The notes under the pieces were generated by a model. The model was not told the origin of the DNA and searched no databases. It saw only the letters and a list, made by a program, of their open reading frames with translations. A DNA stretch of 64,000 nucleotides from Linanthus parryae. Lineage: Eukaryota > Streptophyta > Magnoliopsida > Ericales > Polemoniaceae. The stretch covers positions 54,783,665 to 54,847,664 of the forward strand of contig JALGPY010000010.1 in assembly GCA_023055425.1 (NCBI GenBank). The letters are read 5' to 3'. Position 1 is the stretch's first letter, and each line of letters begins with the position of its first letter. Positions 1 to 8,931 of this stretch are shown here, piece by piece. A program made the position numbers and the translations under genes.

Positions 1-1142
1 GGGTTTATGCAAGATGTCCTACATGCTTTAAGTGACATGTTCTCACAAATTCGAAATCGGCAAAGTAAATTTTGAACGTTTAGTTTGCTTTAAAAATATA
101 TTATCATACTACGTAGTTTTAAAAAACAACGTAAATAACTTATATAGCGCGTAACAGAATATATATAGTTTTATGCTTATACAAATTGTAGAAAACGAAA
201 TTCAAAATACTTGTTGTTAACTTAGAAAATCATTATACTAACATATAATATTAAATATAACTTTTAACTTCATAAAAGAAAAAAATAATAATATCTTATG
301 TTAGCAACAATAAGAGTTATGTACAAAACAAAAGGGTCTAGTAGCATGTCTAGCACAAAGTACATGTTATGTATAATGGTAATGGTTAAAAGTTAGCTAT
401 ATTCTACCTAAAAATGTGATTATGTATTTTAACTAATTAGAGTTTTTTCTCATTTGCTCCAGTGGTGTACGGTATGTGTTAGCTAAAATTTTTTTCAACA
501 ACTATATATGTATTACTTTTTTTTTGTTCTCCTAAAAGAAAAAAAAAATTACTTGCAAGTATAAATAAGACAAACTCATGCAGGAGCTTCCAACGCTCTA
601 CCACTTGAGCTACCACCCTAGCTGCAGACAAACGTTTTTTTCAGGGTTAAATAAGACAAACTTGATAATCAAAATAACATATATTTTTACCCTAAAAAAA
701 TTCATATACTTTAAGGATATATACAAAATATAAGGTGACCGGACTTTTGAAAAAATAATTTTATTCGACATTTCTTTAAAACTTTTTGGATATGACCTTA
801 TCTACATAAATTGTACGGGTATTTATCAATTCGAAGACTCCTACACTAAATCAATGATCGAAAGTGCAGATTAATATTCAAAAATTAAAGAAAAAAGTTA
901 ATTAAAAGGATAATTTGTTGAACTACCCAACACAAGTTGTCGAGAATATAGGCGCTGTGGGAAAGAGAGCCGTTGAAATGGCATTTCAGATAGGAGAAAT
1001 TGTAGCGAGAGAGATTTTCGCTCGCTACATGTAGCTAGTTTAATACATATTGGGTAAAATACATAACAAAGTAACTAGTCCATTGGAGTGCAATTTTTAT
1101 TAAACTAATCTATATTTTAAATTTAACTGTCATTTAACTAGT
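1..1142. other. AT-rich intergenic DNA, no gene seen
   Basis: No open frame longer than background, no recognisable domain and no terminal repeats with target duplications were found. The stretch is strongly AT-rich with several poly-A and poly-T runs. The only structured piece is the tRNA-like fragment listed separately at 587-620. Confidence 0.6.
587..620 (-). repeat. tRNA-like A-box fragment, possible SINE head
   Basis: Read on the minus strand this segment contains TAGCTCAAGTGGTAGAGC, which matches the D-arm and internal A-box promoter of tRNA genes. No B-box, acceptor stem or anticodon arm follows, so it is not a tRNA gene. The downstream minus-strand sequence runs into an A/T-rich tail. 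A truncated tRNA-derived SINE is the simplest reading; a chance match cannot be excluded. Confidence 0.35.
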
Positions 1143-1431
1143 CAAAGAAAACCCACCTGCAGTATCATCTCGCTGACACTTAGCTACAAGGAGTATTGAT
1201 TTGGACAGAAAACCTCCCTGCAGTTTCACTTTTACCGACATCGCGCACAATTTTACTAAAACTGTTGGTAGCTAAGTGTTGGTAAAAGTGAAACTGCAAG
1301 GGGGTTTCTGTTAGTAAAGTGGTGCGCGATGTCGGTAAAAGTGAAACTGCAGGAGATTTTTCTGACAAAATCAATATTGCTAGTAGCTATGTGTCAGGGA
1401 GATGATACTGTATAGAGGTTTTCTGTCAATA
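1143..1431. repeat. Foldback (inverted-repeat) element
   Basis: Two arms of roughly 110 bases face each other across a spacer of about 70 bases. Bases 1217-1248 and 1322-1353 are perfect reverse complements over 32 bases. Outside them, weaker pairing continues to the ends (GTATCATCTC near 1162 against GAGATGATAC near 1400). The spacer carries a further copy of part of the arm (GTAGCTAAGTGT and GGTAAAAGTGAAACTGCA). A foldback MITE or hairpin-RNA locus fits. No convincing target-site duplication was found. Confidence 0.6.
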
Positions 1432-2087
1432 GTTCTATAATATAATATATAACATATTTACTTTATAATATAGTACATACTCATTACATAAACATGAAAA
1501 ATAGAGATGTAAAGCTTCAAGGTAAAACTTACCATATGAGAAGTACAGAAGGAAGAAGGGGCAGGGGGAAAAGTGTCTGACCCGAAATCAAAAATTGACT
1601 GAGGACAAATTGATACAAGATTCGCTGGGGACCCGCTGGTTGAAGATGACGGAAAAGTGTGAATCACGGTGGAGCCGGACGACGAAAGTTAGATTGGTCC
1701 GATAGCTCTGTTCGAACGGGTCGGAGCTCAGAGAAGGAGTGAGGAGCAGCGTGAGTGGTGGTGGTTGTTGTCGTTGGAAGCGGTGATGTTGGTGGTGACT
1801 GGTGGTGCGTGTGTTGCTTGGTTCTCTGAGTGTGTTTTGCAGGTAAAAAATCTGAGAGGGGAGTTGTTATGGGTTTATACCCGATGCAGTTGAGGGTGAG
1901 TTCGTGGGTGAGAATTGAGGGAGAAGTGGGGACTTTCCGTTGAGAGAGATGTGGTGTTCTGGTTCATTTCCGAAACACGTGGAGGGAGGTGGAAGATGAT
2001 GACTAGGAGCAATATTATGGTGAATGTGGTGTACGGTGGTGAAGGAGTAAATGATTGTGTGGGTGTGTAGATGTATGGTTTGGAGTG
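1432..2087. other. Unassigned region with a possible minus-strand exon
   Basis: On the minus strand an ATG near 1667 opens a short frame that runs to a good splice donor (ATG followed by GTAAGT) near 1530. The upstream DNA to 2087 is proline/serine/histidine rich in translation and resembles a plant 5' untranslated or leader region. I recognise no domain, so this is only a hint of a gene end truncated by the hAT elements that follow. Confidence 0.2.
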
Positions 2088-2099
2088 CAGGAGGGTAGG

Positions 2100-2682
2100 T
2101 AGGGATGGCAAATTGGTCCGATTCGATCTGAGATCCAAGCGATCCGAGCCGAATGGATCGGATCCGAACCCGATCCAATTGAAAATGGATCGGATTTGGA
2201 TCGGGAAAGCCAGACCCGATCGGATTTGGATCTGGATTTGGATCGGAGGGCAGATCCACCGGGTTCTGACCCGATCCGATCTGACGTATATGTGTGCGCT
2301 ATGAATATACCCCTATTACCTCCCCACTTATTCTTTCAAGAAGAATGCAATAGTAACTTCAACCTACAAAGTCATTTCTTTTGTGTTTTAGGCTCCGTAA
2401 CTTACAAACATGCTTCAGCGTATGAAATAGTGTTTATTTTGTATATTATTTTTCGCATTTTATTGCAAATCTGAGCCTGATCCGATCCGAATCCGATCCG
2501 ACCACGTACGATATGGATCTGCGGGTCGGATTTGGATCGGCTGAATGAAACCCGATCCAATCTGATCCGAACCCGGAGATGATCCGAACGGATCTGGATT
2601 GGATCTGGATCCGATTTCTCCTAGTCGGATCTGGATCGGGAAGTGCCTGATCCGATCGAGATCCGACCCGTTGCCATCCTTA
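2100..2682 (-). mobile_element. hAT-type MITE, inner (younger) copy
   Basis: A 583-bp element with TIRs TAGGGATGGCAA at the left and TAAGGATGGCAA read inward from the right. It is flanked by a perfect 8-bp duplication AGGGTAGG at 2092-2099 and 2683-2690, the hallmark of hAT transposition. The interior is full of CGGATC/GATCCG motifs and has no coding capacity. It is an inverted homologue (by eye over 80 percent identical) of the element at 2687-3273. Strand is given relative to that copy. Confidence 0.8.
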
Positions 2683-2686
2683 AGGG

Positions 2687-3273
2687 TAGGGATGGAAACG
2701 GGTCGGATCTGGATCGGATCAGGTACTTTCTGATCCAAATCCGACAAGGAGAAATGGGATCAAGATCCGATCCCGATATGTTCGGATCGTCACCGGGTTC
2801 GGATCGGATCGGATTGGATTGGGTTTCAGTCAGCTGATCCAAATCCGATCCGTAGATCCATATAGTACATGGTCGGATCGGATTCGGATAAGATCGTGCT
2901 CATATTTGTAATAAAATACAAAAAATAACATAAAAATAAACACTAGTTCATATGATAAGGCATGTTTGTAAGTTAGGTAGCCTAAAACAGAAAATAAATT
3001 GCTTTGTAGGTTGGGGTTACTATTGTATTCCTTTTGAAAGTGTAAGTGGGGAGGTAATATGGGTATATTTGGAAAGAACACATATAAGTCGGATCGGATC
3101 AAGTTGGAACCCGGTGAATCTGTCATCCGATCCAAATCCAAATCCAAATTCGACCGGGTCTGGCTTTCCGGATCCAAGTTCGATTCATTTTCAGTTGGAT
3201 CGGATTCGGATCCGATCCATTCGGCTCGGATCACTCGGATCTTTGATCGGATGGGACCATATTGTCATCCCTA
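2687..3273 (+). mobile_element. hAT-type MITE, outer (older) copy
   Basis: An element of about 587 bp starting TAGGGATGG and ending in its complement CATCCCTA. Its own 8-bp duplication is CAGGAGGG at 2088-2095 and TAGGAGGG at 3274-3281 (7 of 8 match). The two halves are separated because the neighbouring copy inserted exactly across its left boundary. The interior is rich in GGATC-type repeats and non-coding. Read in reverse it aligns with 2100-2682. Confidence 0.75.
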
Positions 3274-3326
3274 TAGGAGGGAGGTTTTACCAAAAGCTTA
3301 AAAAGAAAAATTTAAGACAACACATC

Positions 3327-3349
3327 AATAAATAAATAAATAAATAAAA
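3327..3349. repeat. (AATA)n microsatellite
   Basis: A short run of about five AATA units lies in otherwise unassigned DNA between the hAT pair and the truncated copia element. The rest of 3282-3540 shows no gene. Confidence 0.8.
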
Positions 3350-3559
3350 CTAAAGAAGCTTAAGGGAAATATTTTCCTGAATTTTTTTGAAGTTTTCTCA
3401 AAACATTAATTCAACCCCCAAAGTTTTGTTAAATGTCAAGTTTAGACCTAACAGTTTTGAATTGACAAAAATCCGCCCGAATGATGAAAATTACCCATTT
3501 ATCCTTAAGTGAAAACCGGGGTATTTCAGTCTTAGTTTTTCTTTCCATGAGATTTTCAA

Positions 3560-5160
3560 CTTGAGCCTTGAAACACATCGAATTGTCAAAGGTCTCATCC
3601 TTGGTTTTCATCAAATAAACATAGGTATATCTAGAACAATCATCAATAAATGTTATAAATACCTATTACCACCTCTATTAACTATACCATTTAATTCACA
3701 AGTATCAGAATGCACAAGTTCTAGAAGTTGAGATTTTTTTTCTACACTTGGGAAAGATTTCATAGTTATTTTCACTTGTATGCAAATTTCACATTTAGAG
3801 TCGTGGGTACTAGTGCAAGATATCAAACCATCTTTTTGCATGAACTTTTACGATCTCAAATTTAATGTGCCAAACGAGAGTGCCATAAATAAATAGAGTC
3901 GATCATGGATATAGAACTAGCATTTTCATTAATAGATAGCTTAAACATCCAAGCATAGCCTTTTTCAACAAACATGCCAGTCTTAGATAGAATTACATTG
4001 TAAGCCGTTCTTACAAAGAAAATTAGCCAACACCAAATTCTTCTTGATATCAGGAACATAGAGAACATTATGCAGGGCCAATTTCTTCCCGTAAGTGAAT
4101 TGGATTTGGATATTCCCTTCTCCGAGAACCTTGGCTGCAATGAGTCTCCTCATAATGCACAAAAAGCATCATGTTGTTACAAACATGGACAGTAGAACCA
4201 GAATCATACTACCAAGCATAAGAAGCATCTTTAGACGCCACGTTCAACTCCAAGATCATGCCAATAAGCATGTCAGAAATCATGGTGACTAATTCAGAAA
4301 CTGAACTCTCGATGGCATAAGCCTGTTTGGAATTTCCGTTAGGCTTGTCTTGGGATTTCCCATTCTGAACCTTTGGCTTGTTTCAATCCCTTTTGATGTG
4401 TCCCTTCTTGTCACAGTTGTAACATTTCTGTTTCTTCTTTGTTCTGTTTCGTAGCACCGTTTGGATTGGAACCGATTTCATCCAACTTGCTTACTTTCCT
4501 CCTCTACCTTGGTCATCCACGAAGTTCACTTTAGAACTAGAAGGACCCGCAAGGTTTCTTTTCCGTATTCGAGTTTCTTATTCGATTCGGAGATGTTTCT
4601 GAAGTTGTTCAAGGTTGAAGTCTTCTGTTGTGTGTAGAAGTTCCTTCGTGTATTTATGCCAATTTTCTGGAAGTTTGGCAATAATAGCCCCCACTAACAA
4701 CTCATCATAAACAACGATCTTGAGATCCCGAACTTTATTAGCGAGAATTTAGAATTCGTAAACCTGATAGAGAATGAGAGTACTATCATCCATAGTAAAG
4801 TCAAAGAATTTCTTAATAAGAAACTTATCTGATCCTTAATTTTCAGCCTTGTATTTGTACTCCAGCGTCTTCCATATTTGCTTGATGAATTCTCCGATGT
4901 GAATAGATCGTATAAACAACCCGACAGTGTGTTGAAAATGTGTCCTCTGCAAACTAGTTCATCCTCCTCCCTCTTCTTTCGCTGCGCCTTTATTTCGGCA
5001 GTGTCGTCGTCCTTTGGTTCTAATACGGGCTGCATATTTTCATGAAGAACGTATGCCACCTTCAATGCAGTGAGTACGAACATCATTTTGTCTCGCCATC
5101 GGGTGAAGTTGGTTCCATCGAACCGATCCATTTTGACGAAGTCTTGATTCATCATTTTGA
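3560..5160 (-). pseudogene. Truncated copia gag-pol pseudogene
   Basis: The intact family product is a polyprotein that packages and integrates the element. Reading on the minus strand from about 5160: a UBN2-type gag beginning with KMDRFDGTNFTRW; a CCHC zinc knuckle at 4424-4383 (CYNC, then GHIK) whose last cysteine codon has become TGA; the aspartic protease motif DSGSTVHVC near 4205; GAG-pre-integrase with LWHSRLAH near 3870; and integrase with ELVHSDTCE near 3720 and YVYLMKTKDETF near 3605. Several stops and frame changes separate these pieces, so it cannot make a functional protein. Sequence below about 3540 no longer looks like integrase. Confidence 0.75.
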
Positions 5161-5477
5161 AAGTTTCAGTCTTTCCTCTAGTCTCCACTATTGTACGATT
5201 TATCCCTTAAAAAATTACACTCCAAATTTAAATGGATGATGGAAAAAGAAAACACACGATGAACGTTTTCTTTAAGGGATAAATCGCCCACACTATGCTG
5301 CCGGGTTCTGGCGATTCCCCTCCAGGATACAACAAATCGCGTCGATTCTACGGCCAGCAATTTGCAGAAGTTCTCTAGAATCCTCTGTGAAACTGTGATT
5401 GAACTGATGAAACATGCTAGAGAATGACCTTTATTTATAGAAAATGAAAGGACATCAATGGTGTCTTTTCAGAAGTG

Positions 5478-5625
5478 GTGTGTCTTAGCAAGCAGTTGTG
5501 TCTGTTTGTAACAACACAATCTCTCATCCAAAAGGTGTGTCTAATCAAACAGTTGTGACTGTTCCTAATAATGCAACCTCTCAACCAAAAAATATGTCTA
5601 ACCGAACAGTTGTTTTTGTTCATAA
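5478..5625 (-). repeat. Tandem repeat in copia LTR, about 56-bp units
   Basis: About two and a half diverged copies of a unit of roughly 56 bp lie head to tail. Each contains a core like AACAGTTGT, which includes CAGTTG, and a CTCTCAACCAAAA-like tail. The position inside the inferred 5' LTR makes a U3 promoter or enhancer array likely. CAGTTG fits the plant MYB consensus CNGTTR; that link is inference from motif only. Confidence 0.55.
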
Positions 5626-5790
5626 AACATGATATTTCAAATAACATAAATATCAAAGCCTCTAACACACCAGATAAATTACAAGTTACCTCAACACATT
5701 TTTTCCAACTGTTTATTCTTTTTCAACCCACCCAAGCAGCTATGAACAAAATGCAGATGAGGGTCTTGGACGAAAAGCTCATGTAATGAA

Positions 5791-6034
5791 ATGATAGTAG
5801 CTTGAGGAATGTCAGGTCATGAGCCAAAATGGTGTATCAATTTGTTGTTTGCGTAGCTAGTAGTGTGATTCTCCTGAGTTCTCATCAGCAATTTCCTCAT
5901 CTGCCCAACACATATATGTTAGTAAAACATTATCATGCGGTTTACTAAAAACATCCGATCTTTCTCATGTAACTCAGATAACCTGAAATCTCATGCAACT
6001 CACGTTTCAAAATCTGGAAGTTTTAGGGTTTGTA
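5791..6034. other. No feature seen
   Basis: Short unassigned stretch between the copia LTR and the hAT-type element. No frame, repeat or terminal motif stands out. Confidence 0.5.
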
Positions 6035-6042
6035 CTTTGTAC

Positions 6043-6815
6043 TAGAGCTGTCAATCGTCGAACCGACCCATCCTGACCGGCCAAGAGGTCACCGTAACCA
6101 AAACCGATACCGTACGGTCCCAATACGGCCCATGACCGAATTATTAGTGGTCCATGCCGGCTGTAGATATCCTAAACTGCCTAACCAAAATCGGCCCGAA
6201 ATTAAGCGGTGACTGAACCGAACCGGGACCGAACCAAACCGTAACCGACCGAAAACTTGCGATTAACCGGGCTGTATGTTTTAACCGACAAGTGTTTAGC
6301 CGGCCAGTATAACTTTATCAACGAGTTATGTGTGTGTGTGTATCATTTTTTCATCTCTTATGAATAGAAGATTCCCAACGTTGGAAGCTGGAATTGAGAG
6401 TTTTGGTTTCTCTAAGTCCGCTTTTGCTCTCCTTAGTCCTACCATGAGATAGAGTGAATTAAGGTCCGGTACTACACAATAGGAAAACAGGTGATATATA
6501 TCTAATTCATAGGATGTATCATGATCGACTCTCATTTGTTTGAACTCTTTTTTCTTTCTTTAGCGATTCCCGAACTTTCTTATATATAAATATATAACTA
6601 AAGTTGTAATACAACTGATATTTTAAAAAATAGTGACTTTTGACCGAATCAAATCGGTTCAGGCGGTTACGGTTACGGTTACACGGGCCGGACTGGTTAG
6701 AGGTTTCAAGAAAATAAGAGTCGGTTAACTGTAACCAGTTAAAGATTAACGGTAACCGGCGGTTCACGGTTTTTTGTTCTAGGCCCGGTTACGGGTAACC
6801 GAACTGACATCTCTA
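6043..6815. mobile_element. hAT-type non-autonomous element, 773 bp
   Basis: The left end reads TAGAGCTGTCAATCG and the right end, read inward, TAGAGATGTCAGTTCG. The flanks carry an 8-bp duplication CTTTGTAC (6035-6042) and CTTCGTAC (6816-6823), 7 of 8 matching. Both sub-terminal regions are filled with AACCG/CGGTT motifs in opposite orientation, so the element can fold back. No transposase frame is present. Confidence 0.7.
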
Positions 6816-6823
6816 CTTCGTAC

Positions 6824-7085
6824 AAACAAAATGAGGCAGTGTGTCACGTCGTTGATCTACCATCGTCAATTTTAAATGTCTTCACTTTATGGACTGTATA
6901 TCTAATAATTAAAGGCAACTTTTTATCGTTCAGGCTATTAATTTTTTTTTAATCTTTTGTAGCATTCAAGTTAAACTTTAGTTTCGTGCGTATAGTTATC
7001 TTCCGTAATCTCATCTACTGTGCTAAAACGTCTGTTGATTTTTCTTGCACTTTTTTTTATAGTTACAGTTGAATCAACTAGAGCA
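6824..7085. other. No gene seen
   Basis: AT-rich spacer. No supported feature. Confidence 0.5.
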
Positions 7086-7162
7086 TTAGGGCATCTCCAA
7101 TCCCATGGGGGGAGGGAGGAGGATGGGAAAACCGTAATAATACGGTTCATGTTCAACCCTAT

Positions 7163-7204
7163 GGTGGGGTTGGGGGGGTGGGGGGTGGGGAGCGGGAGGG
7201 GGTG
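7163..7204 (+). repeat. G-run cluster, potential G-quadruplex
   Basis: At least five runs of three to seven G separated by single T or short loops occur here. A comparable G-run array lies near the other end of the same element at 8247-8277. Quadruplex folding is a prediction from the run pattern only. Confidence 0.6.
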
Positions 7205-7498
7205 CTATGGAGATAAGTTTTGTCTTGGGTGTGGATGGTTAGGGGAATTTTTCCATGGACATTCCCTCCCCCTCCCCCTACATGGAGTGATTAATTAATT
7301 TGATATTTGACATTATTAATTACATTTAGTAATATTTTATGACTATATTACGTATTTTTTTTATTATAATTAATAAATTTTAATTCTTTTATTATAAAAC
7401 ATAATAATGTATTCACGAATGTTGGAAAGCATATTAATGAAAAGTTATCGTTATCTTATTTTGTTGAAAATTTAATAAATTTATTTTTTATACAATTT

Positions 7499-8061
7499 GT
7501 TGGTGATTTTAGTGTCATCGGCCATTTGTGTAATCGGATTTACTTACGACTAAGTAGACATTGGCATTACGTTGTACACGTTAGGAGGTGTGGAGTACAC
7601 GCGTGCACACAACTATGTTAATGACTTGGACAAGGAACTCGCGGACGACCGCGGGGGTTCGGGGGCGCAGCCCCCGACGGGGGTCCGGGGGCAGCGCCCC
7701 GGTGGGGTCCAAGGGGCAACGCCCATGGCGGCGGTCGCGCTGGCCGGTCAGCGTGGAAAAATTGGATTTTTGACGTTTCAGTGCTTCACAAAAAACGTCT
7801 CCGATTTAATTTTCTGTTAAAAAACGGACTGAAATCTGGCGGTTGTAACCGCCGGATTAACCGCCTTCTTCCTCCCTATTTGTCAGTTTGGTCGAATTCA
7901 GAAACACACAGGAACTCATATTCGTTCTTGAAGTCTCTGTTTTATCCGATTGGAGATTTCGTGCACAACGCCGAAATACTTTAATCTGAGAGTGATATCA
8001 CGACTCAGAGATCATCCAAGTTCAATTGTTCCCGTTCTAAACACCACCCAGATTTCCTACA
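7499..8061 (+). mobile_element. Solo LTR, about 563 bp
   Basis: The segment starts TGTTGGTGATTTTAGTG and ends CCTACA, giving TG...CA ends. It is flanked by a 5-bp duplication CAATT just before 7499 and at 8062-8066. It interrupts the Harbinger-type element, so it is a later insertion that lost its internal region by LTR-LTR recombination. Around 7640-7740 it holds a GC-rich patch with mirrored G and C runs (GGGGGCGCAGCCCCCG), unlike the AT-rich surroundings. A copia LTR is likely from the start sequence; the family is not certain. Confidence 0.7.
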
Positions 8062-8841
8062 CAATTAATAGTTATAACTATTACATAATTGAAAAATACG
8101 GTTAAAAGGGTCAAAATTATTTTCAAATCATTAAAAAAATATATATTTAAAATTAATTTTGTTGAGTGAGGGAAAATGAACGGGTTGGAGATGAGTAGTA
8201 GTAGGAGGAGGAGGGAGGGGGAAAACGGTGGGCCTGTGAGGGGAATGGGAGTGGGAGGGGGAGGGGGAGGGGGAGGTGAGGGTAGGGGGAAAATGTCATG
8301 GATTGGAGATGCCTTACCTCCTGAAGTGCTGTTCGCTCACTGAAGCTGCCAAAATCTTAGAGGATAAGTGCGAGCGTGTGATAACGGAGCTCTGGTGACG
8401 CTGTTATTTATTTTTTTACTTAAATGAGCTTTGGATGTATTGAGAAATGATATAATTGGACTTTGAGCCCTCTTTAGTTATATTCTAAGAAGAAAAGGAT
8501 GGCTGATGCTAGGATGTTGCGGTTATGTCTAAAACTCTATCACCAAAACTAACCAAATATAAATAAAATCAAAAATTCAAAATATCAGTTTTTTTATTTA
8601 AATAACTTAATTTGACTCATTATTTTCACAGATTTTTAATGCAATTTAATTTCCTTTAAATTAATTTAAACTATGCTCATCCATCATATCAATATAATTC
8701 ATTAAATGCTTCAAAATATTCGTTCTTATCGCTTAATTTGGAGAAAACAAATAAAATGAGTAAATAGTAAACTCAGTCTCGAGTCATTGCGCCCTATAAA
8801 TCATTCCTTAAGCTCGTATACGATAGTATTTAGGGTTCATC

Positions 8842-8847
8842 TATAAG
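8842..8847 (+). promoter_or_regulatory. TATA-like box of putative gene A
   Basis: TATAAG lies about 90 bases upstream of the candidate ATG at 8932, after the conserved phrase TATTTAGGGTTCATC. Copy B has TATAAAG at 28817 in the same context. Conservation between copies supports a promoter; no transcript evidence exists here. Confidence 0.4.
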
Positions 8848-8931
8848 AAAACAAGAGGCGCCACATCCCATATGCATGCCATCGAATTCGTTTCATTTTC
8901 TGATCTGATATAACAAGTTTCTTTCAAAGCG

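Larger units (their letters stand above)
3540..5790 (-). mobile_element. 3'-truncated Ty1/copia retrotransposon
   Basis: A minus-strand copia element is recognised from gag, zinc knuckle, protease, GAG-pre-integrase and the start of integrase, in copia order. Its 5' LTR lies at higher coordinates (roughly 5200-5790). The body stops inside integrase near 3540; RT, RNase H and the 3' LTR are missing. No tRNA-Met primer site could be read cleanly. The exact LTR ends are uncertain because no second LTR is available for comparison. Confidence 0.75.
7089..8313. mobile_element. PIF/Harbinger-type element (interrupted)
   Basis: The left end GGGCATCTCCAATCC pairs with the right end, read inward GGCATCTCCAATCC. 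A 3-bp TTA duplication lies at 7086-7088 and 8314-8316, as expected for PIF/Harbinger or Tourist elements. G-rich tracts sit just inside both ends. The element is 1225 bp but includes a solo LTR at 7499-8061, so the original was about 660 bp. No transposase is encoded. Confidence 0.7.

Noticed and set aside
587..620. tRNA gene
   Set aside because: Only an A-box/D-arm-like piece is present; acceptor stem, anticodon arm and B-box are missing.
2100..3273. Several overlapping frames on both strands in the GGATC-rich DNA
   Set aside because: Repeated CGGATC words keep multiple frames open at once; the segment is fully explained by two MITEs.
5478..5625. CRISPR-like array
   Set aside because: The units are contiguous diverged tandem copies without unique spacers, and this is plant LTR sequence.
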